Assembly: GCF_006334915.2 (NCBI RefSeq) | Contig: NZ_VDMA02000020.1 | Span: 121,693-185,692, forward strand | DNA length: 64,000 nucleotides | Direction: 5' to 3' | From: Microbispora catharanthi | GTDB taxonomy: Bacteria; Actinomycetota; Actinomycetes; Streptosporangiales; Streptosporangiaceae | In this document: positions 7,653-15,732 of the stretch, in pieces | Position numbering within the stretch: the first letter of the stretch is position 1 | Layout: each line of letters begins with the position of its first letter | The notes under the pieces: generated by a model | What the model was told of the DNA's origin: nothing | Seen by the model: the letters and a program-made list of their open reading frames with translations, nothing else | The model's database searches: none | Made by a program: the position numbers and the translations under genes

Positions 7653-8243
7653 TCAGGCGAGGTGGACGTGCACCTCGGCGCCCTGCATGAAGGCCCGTGA
7701 ATACGGGCACTCCCCGTGGGCCTGCTCCACCAGCCTGCGGGCCGCCTCGGGCTCGACCCCCGGCAGGCGTACGGTCAGGTCGGTGGTGATCGTGTAGTCG
7801 TCAGCGGTGCCGCGCTTGCGGAGCGTGACGGCCGTGTCCACGGTGGCGTCGGAGGTGCGGACGCCCTGCCGCCCGGCGACCAGCGTGAGCGAGTTGTGGA
7901 AGCAGGAGGCGTACGCCGCGGCGAGCAGTTGCTCGGGATTGGTCGCCCCGCCGGGGCCGCCGAGTTCCCCCGGCGCCTTGATGCGGACGTCGAGCATGCC
8001 GTCGTCCGACGCCACCTTGCCGAGTGCGGACGAGGCCCGGGCCGTGTAGAGGTCGTCATACGATCCACCGCCGCGCTCGGGCCGCTCTAACCTCTCGGGC
8101 CGCTCGGGCCGCTCGGGCCGCTCGGCGGGGCGGCCCTCGGGCATTCGCCCGGTGAGCTCCGCCTCGACTCCGGGGCCCGAGTAGTCGGGCCCGGGCGCCC
8201 GGTCGCTCGGCAAATGGGTGAATCGCCGTATTTCCTCGCTCAT
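7653..8243 (-). CDS. Ohr/OsmC-family organic hydroperoxide reductase
   Basis: 196 residues from ATG 8243 (GAGGGA ribosome site). The Ohr core spans about residues 64-196 (YTARASSALGKVASDDGMLDV), with catalytic Cys114 (ASCFHNSL) and resolving Cys179 (GECPYSRA). It should reduce organic hydroperoxides with a lipoyl or small-thiol donor in the cytosol. The protein is about 55 residues longer than a typical Ohr: an N-terminal extension of residues 1-60 contains repeats of ERP (residues 41-57). No OhrR-type MarR gene is adjacent. Confidence 0.8.
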   Translation of the reverse strand: MSEEIRRFTHLPSDRAPGPDYSGPGVEAELTGRMPEGRPAERPERPERPERLERPERGGGSYDDLYTARASSALGKVASDDGMLDVRIKAPGELGGPGGATNPEQLLAAAYASCFHNSLTLVAGRQGVRTSDATVDTAVTLRKRGTADDYTITTDLTVRLPGVEPEAARRLVEQAHGECPYSRAFMQGAEVHVHLA

Positions 8244-8428
8244 CGCGTATCCCTCGTCCGCTCGGGTCATGTCCCGGTCGGGATCGGCGGGTCACGTACC
8301 CCCGGGGGCTCCCCGATATCGGACTCTGGGGGCAAAAGTTCCCATCAACGGCGCTGTGCTACGGTCCCGGCAGGTATTCCCCGGTAAATCGTGAAATGTC
8401 AGCAACGGCGGCGAGGAGTGGGTGCGGG

Positions 8429-9382
8429 ATGAGTGGGGCTGTCCGGTGGGGGGTCCTCGGCACGGCGGGCATCGCCGCGCGGGCGTTCCTGCCCGCGTTG
8501 CGCGAGGCCGGTGGGGGTACGGCCGCCGTGGTGGCGGGCCGTGACCTGTCCCGCGCCGAGGAGTTCGCCGCGCGGAACGGCGTCGCCCGGGCCGTGCGCG
8601 GTTACGAGGCCGTCATCGAGGACCCGTCGATCGACGCGGTTTACATCCCGCTGCCGAACGCCCTGCACGCGCAGTGGACGATCGCCGCCCTGGAAGCGGG
8701 CAAGGCGGTCCTGTGCGAGAAGCCGCTGTGCCTCACCGCCGCGGAGGCCGGGAACGTCATCGAGGTGGCGCGCCGGTCGGCCCGGCCGCTCTGGGAGGCG
8801 TTCGTCTTCCCGTTCCACCCGCAGACGGCCCGGCTGCGCGGCCTGCTCGCCGAAGGCGCGATCGGCGAACTGCGGGAGATCTGGTCGTCCTTCCACTTCA
8901 CGATGCAGGGCACCGAGAACATCCGGCTCGAGGCGGCCCTCGGCGGCGGCGCGCTCTACGACGTGGGCTGCTACCCCGTGCGGCTCGCGCACCTGCTGTT
9001 CGGCGGCGACGCCGTCGCCGGCCACGCCGTCGCGGTCAAGGGCGAGGCGGGGGTGGACATCGAGACCGCCGGGGTCCTGGAGTTCGATTCCGGCCGCCTG
9101 ATGCTGAGCTGCGGCTTCGCCCTGCCGTTCACGACGTACACCCGCCTGGTCGGCACCGGCGGGGAGATCCGGCTGACCAACCCGTTCCACCCCGAGCCGC
9201 ACGACGGGCTCGAAGTGTGGCGTGAGGGACGCCTGGTCGCCCGGCACGAGCCGGGCGAGGGCACCGCGTTCTCCTGGGGCATCCGCCACATCCACGAGGT
9301 GCTGCGCGGAGAGGCCGAGCCCCGGCACACGGCGGCCGACGACTCATTTGGCACCGCCCGGTCCCTCGACATGCTGCGCTGA
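8429..9382 (+). CDS. Gfo/Idh/MocA-family oxidoreductase
   Basis: 317 residues. The N-terminal Rossmann fold (VRWGVLGTAGIAARAFLPAL) binds NAD(P), and VLCEKPL holds the family's conserved Lys-Pro. The C-terminal beta-sheet domain begins around residue 125 (GAIGELREIWSSFHF). Members oxidise or reduce sugars, inositols or related polyols. The closest pattern is the dihydrodiol/xylose dehydrogenase-like branch, but the substrate cannot be fixed. I start at ATG 8429, ten bases after GAGGAG; the upstream ATG at 8396 is less likely. No sugar operon surrounds it. Confidence 0.8.
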   Translation: MSGAVRWGVLGTAGIAARAFLPALREAGGGTAAVVAGRDLSRAEEFAARNGVARAVRGYEAVIEDPSIDAVYIPLPNALHAQWTIAALEAGKAVLCEKPLCLTAAEAGNVIEVARRSARPLWEAFVFPFHPQTARLRGLLAEGAIGELREIWSSFHFTMQGTENIRLEAALGGGALYDVGCYPVRLAHLLFGGDAVAGHAVAVKGEAGVDIETAGVLEFDSGRLMLSCGFALPFTTYTRLVGTGGEIRLTNPFHPEPHDGLEVWREGRLVARHEPGEGTAFSWGIRHIHEVLRGEAEPRHTAADDSFGTARSLDMLR

Positions 9383-9415
9383 CCCGCCGTACCGCGCCGT
9401 CCTCCGGGCGTCTGG

Positions 9416-9560
9416 TCAGGGCGCGGTGAGCTTCGCGCAGAGCGTGCGCGGGAAGCGCGGCTCGGCGGAGCGCACGTCGTCACATCCGGGCTCGGTCGTG
9501 GCCGCGATCACCCGCCAGCCGGTGGGCGTCGCGCGGTAGAAGTATCGGGTCGTCCGCCCA
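9416..9560 (-). pseudogene. Possible C-terminal fragment of an unknown protein
   Basis: The minus frame ending at TGA (9418-9416) reads RYFYRATPTGWRVIAATTEP and then GCDDVRSAEPRFPRTLCAKL. This is a well-composed protein end with two Cys, but no plausible start or ribosome site lies upstream. It looks like the tail of a small exported protein whose front is lost. This is my reading of composition only; no family was recognised. Confidence 0.3.
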
Positions 9561-9592
9561 GCATGCCCTCGCTCCCGCCCCGGGGTGACCCG

Positions 9593-10372
9593 TCAGCCGA
9601 GCCTTTCGGCCAACGCGAGCTGGGTGAGGTAGCGCTTGACGATGCGGCCGCCGTACCGGCCGTCGATCAGCGCCGCGATACAGCCGAGCAGCCCCGCGAG
9701 ATCCCCGGCGGGCAGGGCCCGGTGGTTGGAATACGTGGTGAGCAGGTCGAGATACTCGCGCGTCGTGTAGGCGTGATCCCACTCGTAGCGGTGGAACCGC
9801 ACCGGCCCGAAGCGGCCGGAGGCGTCGATCTCCTCGCTGTCGTACGGGATGTCGCTCCCCGGCTTCAACCGCAGGCCGGGCGGCGTGGCGGGGTCCCACC
9901 GCTCGTAACAGCGCTGGACCTCCGCGAAGAACTCCGTGCTGCCCCCGGCGACGTGCTCGGTGGAGACGACGGCCAGCAGGCCGCCCGGCCGCAGCGCGTC
10001 GGCCGACTTGCCCACCCGTGTGGCGGGGTCGATCCAATGGAAGCTGGTGGCGGCGAAGACGACGTCGAACGGCTCCGGCGGCAGCGGCCATTCCTCGAAG
10101 GCCGCGTTGACGACGTCCACGTCGGGGAATCGGGCGAGCTTGCGGCGGGCGAGCGCCGCCATCGCGGCCCCCAACTCCACCGCCGTGACCACGCAGCCGC
10201 GCCCGGCGAGGGAGGCCGTGGCCTGGCCGGTGCCGCAGCCGATCTCCAGCACCCGGCTGCCGCGGGGGACGTGCTCGAACATCGCGGCGGGATAGCCGGG
10301 CCGCATCCGGTCGTAGAGGGCGGCGTCCTCGGTGAAGGTGCGGCGCAGCATGAGGCGGTCGTCGTCGTTCAC
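9593..10372 (-). CDS. Class I SAM-dependent methyltransferase
   Basis: 259 residues. VLEIGCGTGQATASLAG is motif I; VTAVELGAAMAALARRKL is strand 2; PFDVVFAATSFHWIDPA and LRPGGLLAVVS are the later motifs. The F-H-W-I-D signature belongs to the Methyltransf_11/25 group, which often acts on small molecules or lipids. The start ATG 10372 lies four bases after the stop of a truncated HAD-like gene on the same strand, so it may be translated by reinitiation. The DDDRLMLRRTFTEDAALYDRMRPGYP front is typical of this subgroup. Confidence 0.78.
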   Translation of the reverse strand: MNDDDRLMLRRTFTEDAALYDRMRPGYPAAMFEHVPRGSRVLEIGCGTGQATASLAGRGCVVTAVELGAAMAALARRKLARFPDVDVVNAAFEEWPLPPEPFDVVFAATSFHWIDPATRVGKSADALRPGGLLAVVSTEHVAGGSTEFFAEVQRCYERWDPATPPGLRLKPGSDIPYDSEEIDASGRFGPVRFHRYEWDHAYTTREYLDLLTTYSNHRALPAGDLAGLLGCIAALIDGRYGGRIVKRYLTQLALAERLG

Positions 10373-10376
10373 CCGG

Positions 10377-10508
10377 CTACCGCCGTTCCGCGTCGGACAG
10401 CAGGATGCCGATCGCCTCGCCGTCCGCGAACTCCTCGGCCCGCCTGCGGAAGGCCTCGTCGCGGTCGACCAGTGTGTTGTCCAGATCGAAGAGCGCCGGC
10501 ATCGTCAT
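10377..10508 (-). pseudogene. N-terminal stub of a HAD-superfamily hydrolase
   Basis: 43 codons from ATG 10508 to TAG. The product begins MTMPALFDLDNTLVDRDEAF. This is the nucleophile motif (DxDxT, first Asp catalytic) of a HAD phosphatase, but everything after about residue 30 is missing. A normal enzyme has 200 or more residues with motifs II-IV. The stub ends four bases before the methyltransferase start, so it may survive only as its translational leader. Confidence 0.65.
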
Positions 10509-10514
10509 GCCTGA

Positions 10515-11141
10515 TCACGTTACCCGCGCCACTCCCGGCGCTCGAGCCTCGGTCCGTACGACGCCGGCGATGACCGTGGTCACCATCCTGTGGACGGCGT
10601 CGGCCTGCGGCGGGCCGCCGTCCCTGTCGGCGAACAGCAGGTGTGAGGCTCCGAGCAGCGTGGGAGCGAGCGTGTCGACGTCGGCGTCCGCCGCGATGCG
10701 GCCCAGGTCGCGCTCGGCGGTGAGGTAGGAGGCGAGCATGGCCGCGGCCTCCGTCAGGAGCGGGAGGCCAGGGCCCGGCCTGGCCTGGCGCAGCCGGGCG
10801 CGCAGGGCGTCGCGGGAGATGATCAGGCCGACGACCGCCACGGCGACCGACCCGAACAGGTCCGTCAGCACCCCGGTGAGGTTGTCGATGACGGTGCCGG
10901 TCCCTGCGGACTGACGCAGGGCGGCCGTCTGCGCGTCGATCCTGGCGATGCCGTCGAGCACGAGTTCGGCGAGGAAGGCGTCGAAGTCGGCGAAGTGCCG
11001 GTGGAGGACGCCCTTGGCGCAGCCCGCCTCGGTGGTGACCGCCCGGCTGGTGAGCGCGCTCGGCCCGTCCCTGAGCAGGACACGCTCCGCGGCCTCGAAC
11101 AACTGCTCCCGCGCGTCGCGGAGGGCAACCCCCGTCGGCAC
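10515..11141 (-). CDS. TetR-family transcriptional regulator
   Basis: 208 residues from GTG 11141, which has a strong CAGGAGGGG ribosome site; the longer frame to 11204 would run through the operator. The helix-turn-helix is ALTSRAVTTEAGCAKGVLHR followed by HFADFDAFLAELV. The C-terminal ligand domain is largely helical and Ala/Leu-rich. It is divergent from the methyltransferase gene at 11218, with two palindromes between them, and should repress both genes until a small ligand binds. Confidence 0.85.
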   Translation of the reverse strand: MPTGVALRDAREQLFEAAERVLLRDGPSALTSRAVTTEAGCAKGVLHRHFADFDAFLAELVLDGIARIDAQTAALRQSAGTGTVIDNLTGVLTDLFGSVAVAVVGLIISRDALRARLRQARPGPGLPLLTEAAAMLASYLTAERDLGRIAADADVDTLAPTLLGASHLLFADRDGGPPQADAVHRMVTTVIAGVVRTEARAPGVARVT

Positions 11142-11186
11142 CGTTCCATCCCCTCCTGTCCGTCCGTCGACTTTATCCGAATTGAC

Positions 11187-11226
11187 GAGTGGGCACTTGC
11201 CCACTCATAGTGGGCGCATGCCCACT
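11187..11226. promoter_or_regulatory. Two phased operators between TetR and methyltransferase genes
   Basis: Site 1 (11187-11206) is GAGTGGGCA-CT-TGCCCACTC, 9 bp arms. Site 2 (11209-11226) is AGTGGGC-N4-GCCCACT, 7 bp arms. Their centres are 21 bp apart, two helical turns, so two TetR dimers could bind the same face. Site 2 contains the methyltransferase ATG (11218), so repression should be tight and the mRNA leader very short. Confidence 0.7.
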
Positions 11227-12018
11227 TCAGTTTCCGAGAACGAACCACACAAGGCCAGGGGGATGGCGGAGTCGTTCGGCGTGGACGCCGAGCGTTACGA
11301 CCGGACCCGGCCCCCCTATCCCGACACCATGGTGGAGCGGATCGTCGCCGCGAGCCCCGGGCCCGACGTCCTCGACGTCGGCTGCGGCACCGGCATCGCG
11401 GCCCGCCAGTTCCGGGCGGCGGGCTGCACGGTGCTCGGCGTCGAGCCCGACGCGCGGATGGCGGACTTCGCGCGCCGTGACGGACTCGAGGTCGAGGTGG
11501 CGACCTTCGAAGCGTGGGATTCCGCCGGACGCACGTTCGACGCGGTCGTCGCCGGGACGGCCTGGCACTGGGTCGATCCGGTCGCCGGAGCGGCCAAGGC
11601 GGCCGAGGTGTTGCGCCCCGGTGGCCGGCTGGCGGCGTTCTGGCACGTGTTCGAGCCGCCGCCCGCCATGGCGGAGGCCCACGCCGCGGTCTACCGGCGC
11701 GTCATGCCCGGCCTCCCGTCACAGGACCGGCCCGTGGGGTCGGCCCTCGACGGCTACCGGCCGCTGTTCACCAAGGCCGCCGACGGCATCAGGGATGCGG
11801 GCGCGTTCGGTGACCCGGAGGAGTGGCGGTACGAATGGCAGCGGTTCTACACCCGCGACGAGTGGCTCGACCAGATGCCCACGTCCGGCGTCCTCACGCG
11901 GCTGCCGCCGGACAAGATCGAGGAGGTGCTGGCGGGCATGGGTGACGTGATCGACGCGATGGGCGGCGGTTTCACGATGTCCTACGTCACGGTGGTGGTC
12001 ACCGCGGCGCGCGTCTGA
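11218..12018 (+). CDS. Class I SAM-dependent methyltransferase
   Basis: 266 residues. VLDVGCGTGIAARQFRAAGC is motif I, LGVEPDARMADFAR is strand 2, and FDAVVAGTAWHWVDPVAGAA then LRPGGRLAAFW complete the fold. It belongs to the same Methyltransf_11-like group as the protein at 9593-10372 but is clearly divergent. No ribosome site precedes ATG 11218, which lies inside operator 2; translation is probably leaderless. The gene is paired with the divergent TetR. The substrate is unknown, possibly a xenobiotic or antibiotic. Confidence 0.8.
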   Translation: MPTSVSENEPHKARGMAESFGVDAERYDRTRPPYPDTMVERIVAASPGPDVLDVGCGTGIAARQFRAAGCTVLGVEPDARMADFARRDGLEVEVATFEAWDSAGRTFDAVVAGTAWHWVDPVAGAAKAAEVLRPGGRLAAFWHVFEPPPAMAEAHAAVYRRVMPGLPSQDRPVGSALDGYRPLFTKAADGIRDAGAFGDPEEWRYEWQRFYTRDEWLDQMPTSGVLTRLPPDKIEEVLAGMGDVIDAMGGGFTMSYVTVVVTAARV

Positions 12019-12159
12019 CCGCTACGGGCGGGGATGCCCGGAGACGGGACGATGCTCATCGAGCCGGCACCCGTGCGCCACCGGAAAATCAACTCCCTGT
12101 AATGGCACGTGGTCAATTTCTCCTCGTAGTCGCTCCCGACTCCGAGGAGAACCACGCGC

Positions 12160-12237
12160 CGGCGACCGGCCATCGGCGCGGGCGTGGACGGCGTCATCAC
12201 CAACAGACCGGATGTCGTACGCGAGCTCGCGGGATGA
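12160..12237 (+). pseudogene. C-terminal scrap of a glycerophosphodiester phosphodiesterase
   Basis: The plus frame ending at TGA 12235-12237 reads AIGAGVDGVITNRPDVVREL. GVDGVITNRPDV is the conserved last barrel strand and helix of GlpQ/UgpQ-type phosphodiesterases. No catalytic residues (HRG, ExD) occur upstream, so only the final 25 or so residues remain. Confidence 0.5.
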
Positions 12238-12246
12238 CGGCGGCGC

Positions 12247-13140
12247 TCAGACGGGGTAGGTCACGGCGGTGAGCCGCTGGGAGACCTGCCACAGGCGCTG
12301 TCCCAGGTCGCGGTCGTGGGCGCGGGCGGCCGCCCTGACCCGCTCGGGACATCCGCGGATCTCGAACAGGCCGCCCGGGCCGTAGTAGTCGCCGCCGGCG
12401 GCCCCGGGATCGGTCGCCGCGCGCAGAGTCGGCAGCGCGCCCATGACCGGAGTTCGCCCGAACAGCCGGGCGATCAGCAGGTTAGGCACCCGGAACCATG
12501 GCGAGGAGTATCGGAACACCTCCGTCGCGGCGCCGCCGGGGTGCGCGGCCAGCGCCACGGTGGACGCTCCGGCCGTCTGCAGCCGCCGCTGCAGTTCGTA
12601 GGTGAACAGCAGGTTGGCGAGTTTCGACCGGGCGTAGGCGCCTGCGCCCGCGTCGGGGTCGTCGGTGTCGATCCGGCCGAACCGGTGGCCGATGCTGCTG
12701 ACCGTCACCACGCGGGACCCGGGCGCGGTCAGCAGCAGGTCCAGCACCAGCCCGGTGAGGGCGAAGTGGCCCAGATGGTTGACGCCGAACTGGATCTCGA
12801 AGCCGTCCTCCGTGCGGCCGGAGAGCCCGGTCACGCCCGCGTTGTTGACGAGCAGGTCGACCCGATTGTGACGGGCGCGGATCTCTCCGGCCGCCGCCCG
12901 CACCGACGCGAGCGAGGCCAGGTCCAGACGGACCACGTCGAGGGTGGCCTGCGGCGCGACGCGGCGGATCCGGGTGGCCGCCGCCTCGGCCTTGGCGAGG
13001 TCGCGGCAGGCGAGCACGACCGTCGCGCCGCGCAGGGCCAGCGCCCTGGCCGTCTCGAACCCGATGCCGGTGTTGGCGCCGGTCACCACGGCCATACGGC
13101 CCCGCTGGCCGGGGATGTCCACTTCGGTCCATGCCTTCAC
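12247..13140 (-). CDS. Short-chain dehydrogenase/reductase
   Basis: 297 residues. MAVVTGANTGIGFETARALA is the NAD(P)-binding TGxxxGxG motif; LLVNNAGVTG, VVTVSSIGHRFG and YARSKLANLLFTYEL give the N-N-A-G, Ser and Tyr-x3-Lys residues of the classical catalytic set. The form resembles the retinol-dehydrogenase/protochlorophyllide-reductase-like SDRs often annotated as oxidoreductases in actinomycetes. I start at GTG 13140, behind AGGAG; the ATG at 13170 overlaps an operator half. The divergent TetR at 13187 is the likely regulator. Confidence 0.82.
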   Translation of the reverse strand: MKAWTEVDIPGQRGRMAVVTGANTGIGFETARALALRGATVVLACRDLAKAEAAATRIRRVAPQATLDVVRLDLASLASVRAAAGEIRARHNRVDLLVNNAGVTGLSGRTEDGFEIQFGVNHLGHFALTGLVLDLLLTAPGSRVVTVSSIGHRFGRIDTDDPDAGAGAYARSKLANLLFTYELQRRLQTAGASTVALAAHPGGAATEVFRYSSPWFRVPNLLIARLFGRTPVMGALPTLRAATDPGAAGGDYYGPGGLFEIRGCPERVRAAARAHDRDLGQRLWQVSQRLTAVTYPV

Positions 13141-13154
13141 GATCACTCCTAACC

Positions 13155-13194
13155 TGAACCAGCCGTTCATGTTTTATTATGAACCAATGGTTCA
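13155..13194. promoter_or_regulatory. TetR operators and leaderless promoter between SDR and TetR genes
   Basis: TGAACCAATGGTTCA (13180-13194) is a perfect 7+1+7 palindrome that contains the TetR start codon (13187). A weaker copy, TGAACCAGCCGTTCA, is at 13155-13169, with centres 25 bp apart. A -10 box TATTAT (13175-13180) lies six bases before the ATG, so the regulator mRNA probably starts on its own ATG. Confidence 0.65.
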
Positions 13195-13816
13195 GGTTCG
13201 AGGCAAGAGGACACCGGAGCACGAGGACATGGAGCGAGTGACCAAGCGGACGCAGCCGCGCGCGGACGCGGTACGCAACCGGGCCGCCATCGTCCGCGCG
13301 GCGCGCGAACTCATCACGACGCACGGGCCGGAGGCCGGGATGGACGAGATCGCGGCGGCGGCCGGGGTGGCCGTGGGCACGCTCTACCGGCACTTTCCCA
13401 CCAAGAACGACCTGGTCGACGCCATCGTGACCGAGCTGGGCGCGACCGTTGCCGAGACCCTCGACGCCGCCGTGGGCAGGGTCGGCGACGGCCGGAGTGC
13501 GGCCCTGGACGAGATCGCCGGGCTGCTGCACCGGGTGGTGGTGGACATGGGGCAGGAACGCCTGCTCCGTGAGGCGGTGGCGGGCCTGGCGGGCGAATCG
13601 CTGCGCGAGATCCAGGAACGCGCCACCCACTCGCTGGAGACCCTGGTCGCCGCCGCCCACCGGGACCGTACGCTGCGGCCCGACGTCACGGTCGACGACG
13701 TCGCCCTGCTCCTGACCACCTCACCGGGCGCCGGGACGCCGAAGCCCGCCCGGGTGCGGTGGGTGGAACTCGCCGTACGCGCTCTCGCGCTGCCGGACGG
13801 CGGTCAGAAGGCGTAG
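13187..13816 (+). CDS. TetR-family transcriptional regulator
   Basis: 209 residues. The DNA-binding domain reads RAAIVRAARELITTHGPEAG, then DEIAAAAGVAVGTLYRHFPT, a textbook TetR helix-turn-helix. The ligand domain is helical, with a Thr-Ser-Pro-Gly stretch near residue 180. Translation from ATG 13187 would be leaderless; an internal ATG at 13229 would give a shorter form. The 3' end overlaps the convergent SPL-family gene by 13 bases. It presumably represses itself and the divergent SDR gene. Confidence 0.83.
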   Translation: MVQVRGKRTPEHEDMERVTKRTQPRADAVRNRAAIVRAARELITTHGPEAGMDEIAAAAGVAVGTLYRHFPTKNDLVDAIVTELGATVAETLDAAVGRVGDGRSAALDEIAGLLHRVVVDMGQERLLREAVAGLAGESLREIQERATHSLETLVAAAHRDRTLRPDVTVDDVALLLTTSPGAGTPKPARVRWVELAVRALALPDGGQKA

Positions 13817-14871
13817 CGGACCCGGCAGTACGGGATCTTCCCGGCGATCAGGTCGGTAAGCGCGGCGACGTAGCGGCCCTTGTGGCCGGTCTTGTAGCGG
13901 ACGTTCCAGCCGCCCGTCTGCGAGCGTTTCGGCTGCTGGAGGTCGGGACGCCACAGCACCTCCTCGGCCGTGGGATGCCAGCCGAGGTTGACCTCGTGCA
14001 GCCGGTCGTTGTGCGTGAGGAAGATGACCTCGGCGGCGAGCTGGGCGCGGGCTGCCGGGCTCAGCGCGTCGTCGAGCTGCCCGAGCAGCTCCCCCCAGTC
14101 CTCCAGCCAGCCGTCGCGGACGACCACCGGGCTGAAGTTGACGTGCACCTCGTATCCCGCCTCGACGAAGTCGTCGATGGCCGCGATCCGGTCGGCGACC
14201 GGCGAGGTGCGGATGTCCAGCAGCTTGGCGTCGGCGGCCGGCATCAGGCTGAAGCGAACGCGCGTACGGCCTTGCGGGTCCCAGCCGAGCAGGTCGCGGT
14301 TGACGTGCTTGGTGGCGAAGCTCGCCTTGGCGTTCGGCAGGTCGCGGAAGAGATCGACGAGGTCGCGCACGTTGTCGGAGACGGTCGCGTCCACCGAGCA
14401 GTCGGAGTTCTCGCCGATGTCGTAGACCCAGGCATGCGGGTCCACCTGGTTGGGCTCGGGCTTGACGCCCTGCCGCCCGGCGTGCCTCCCGAGATAGCCC
14501 GTGATCGTGTCGATGTTGGCGAACACCGTGATCGGGTTGCTGTAGCCCTTGCGGCGCGGCACGTAGCAGTACGCGCAGGCCATCGCGCAGCCGTTGGCGG
14601 TCGAGGGCGCGATGAAGTCGCTCGACCGGCCGTTCGGCCGCGCGGTGAGCGACTTCTTGACGCCGAGGACCAGCGCCTCGGTCTTGATCCTGACCCACCG
14701 GGCCACGTTCGCCTCGTCCCCGTACAGTTCGGGGATGCGATGGTGGGCCTCGATCTCGATTCGCTCGGCCTCGGGGAACCTCTCCAGGATCTCCTTGCCG
14801 CGCGGCAGCTCGGCCGCGGCGGGCTCGACGTAGATGCGGCGGATGTCCAGCAGTCTCCGGCCTTCGTTCAC
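13804..14871 (-). CDS. SPL-family radical SAM protein
   Basis: 355 residues. NGCAMACAYCYVPRRKGY holds the CX3CX2C cluster that binds the 4Fe-4S and S-adenosylmethionine. The RRIYVEPAAAELPRGKEILE front and HVNFSPVVVRDGW region match the spore photoproduct lyase-like family common in actinobacteria that do not form endospores. True SPL repairs 5-thyminyl-5,6-dihydrothymine; whether this homologue does is not known, but the Nei2 gene immediately upstream supports a DNA-repair role. GTG 14871 is chosen because homologues begin near RRLLDIRR; no ribosome site is visible. Confidence 0.78.
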   Translation of the reverse strand: MNEGRRLLDIRRIYVEPAAAELPRGKEILERFPEAERIEIEAHHRIPELYGDEANVARWVRIKTEALVLGVKKSLTARPNGRSSDFIAPSTANGCAMACAYCYVPRRKGYSNPITVFANIDTITGYLGRHAGRQGVKPEPNQVDPHAWVYDIGENSDCSVDATVSDNVRDLVDLFRDLPNAKASFATKHVNRDLLGWDPQGRTRVRFSLMPAADAKLLDIRTSPVADRIAAIDDFVEAGYEVHVNFSPVVVRDGWLEDWGELLGQLDDALSPAARAQLAAEVIFLTHNDRLHEVNLGWHPTAEEVLWRPDLQQPKRSQTGGWNVRYKTGHKGRYVAALTDLIAGKIPYCRVRYAF

Positions 14872-14909
14872 CTGGGTATAACACCTCGACAAAGGGATGA
14901 CTTCCCAGG

Positions 14910-15689
14910 TCAGAGGCCGTGCAGGTGCTGGTCGGCCGGGCACGCGTACGCCGTCCTCGAGGCCAGCGTCCAGGTCCGGACGGCGGCTCCGCAGCGGCGG
15001 CAGCGCTCACGTTTGTAGACCCACCGCTCGTCCGGCGCCTCCGGGTCGCTGACCACCTGTCCGGCGTCCCGGCCCAGCGCGAGGTAGCGCACCGCGGTGT
15101 CCCACAGCCGCCCGGCGGCCTCGGCGCCGATGTCGCGGGCGCCGGGGTCGAGACCGGTGAGGAAGAGCAGTTCCGCCCGCCAGGCGTTGCCGACCCCCGA
15201 CCACACGCTCTGGTCGAGCACGGCCGAGCCGACCGCGGTGCGGGCGGCGAGCAGGCGCCGCACGGCCTCCGCGCGAATCGCGTCCCGGTCGGTGTCCCGG
15301 TCTGTGTCACGGCGCAGCGGGTCGGGGCCGGTCGCGGCCCGCAGCGCCGCCAGCGCCCGCTCGTCCATCGGCTCGCAGCGGGCGGGCGCGATCAGGTCGA
15401 ACGCCGCCTCGCCGGTCGCCAGCCGCAGCCGGGTGCCCTTGCGTGGTTCGGCCGCCGGGTCGTCGTACCGCAGGAAGAGGCCCTGCATGCCGAGGTGCAC
15501 GTGGATGGGCGGAGCGTCCTCCACCCAGTAGAGCAGGTGCTTGCCGAGTGCCTCCACGCCCTCGACGACCCTGCCGTCGTACGGCCGCGCGTCGAACCTG
15601 CCCTGCGGGCTCGTGGCCCTGACCGTGCGCCCGGCGAGCGTCTCGTGCTGCTCGTCCGCGTAGCGATGGACCAGATGCCCTTCCGGCAT
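14910..15689 (-). CDS. nei2: Fpg/Nei-family DNA glycosylase
   Basis: 259 residues. The product starts MPEGHLVHRYADEQHETLAG; after Met removal, Pro2 is the Schiff-base nucleophile and Glu3 the acid. GKHLLYW carries the catalytic beta-hairpin Lys. VLDQSVWSGVGNAWRAELLF is the helix-two-turn-helix, and CRRCGAAV with CPADQH near the end forms the zinc finger. It excises oxidised pyrimidines and nicks the abasic site. A short repeat (DTDRDTDRD, about residue 130) is unusual. It lies 38 bases upstream of the SPL-family gene on the same strand, and the two may be co-transcribed. Confidence 0.88.
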   Translation of the reverse strand: MPEGHLVHRYADEQHETLAGRTVRATSPQGRFDARPYDGRVVEGVEALGKHLLYWVEDAPPIHVHLGMQGLFLRYDDPAAEPRKGTRLRLATGEAAFDLIAPARCEPMDERALAALRAATGPDPLRRDTDRDTDRDAIRAEAVRRLLAARTAVGSAVLDQSVWSGVGNAWRAELLFLTGLDPGARDIGAEAAGRLWDTAVRYLALGRDAGQVVSDPEAPDERWVYKRERCRRCGAAVRTWTLASRTAYACPADQHLHGL

Positions 15690-15732
15690 GCCCCTCGCCC
15701 TACCCGCGCCGTGGGGAGTTACCGTTCCGATC

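Noticed and set aside
8071..8130. Tandem GCTCGGGCC repeats suggesting a repeat array
   Set aside because: The units are in frame within the Ohr gene and encode E-R-P repeats; there are no spacers, so it is not a CRISPR or intergenic repeat.
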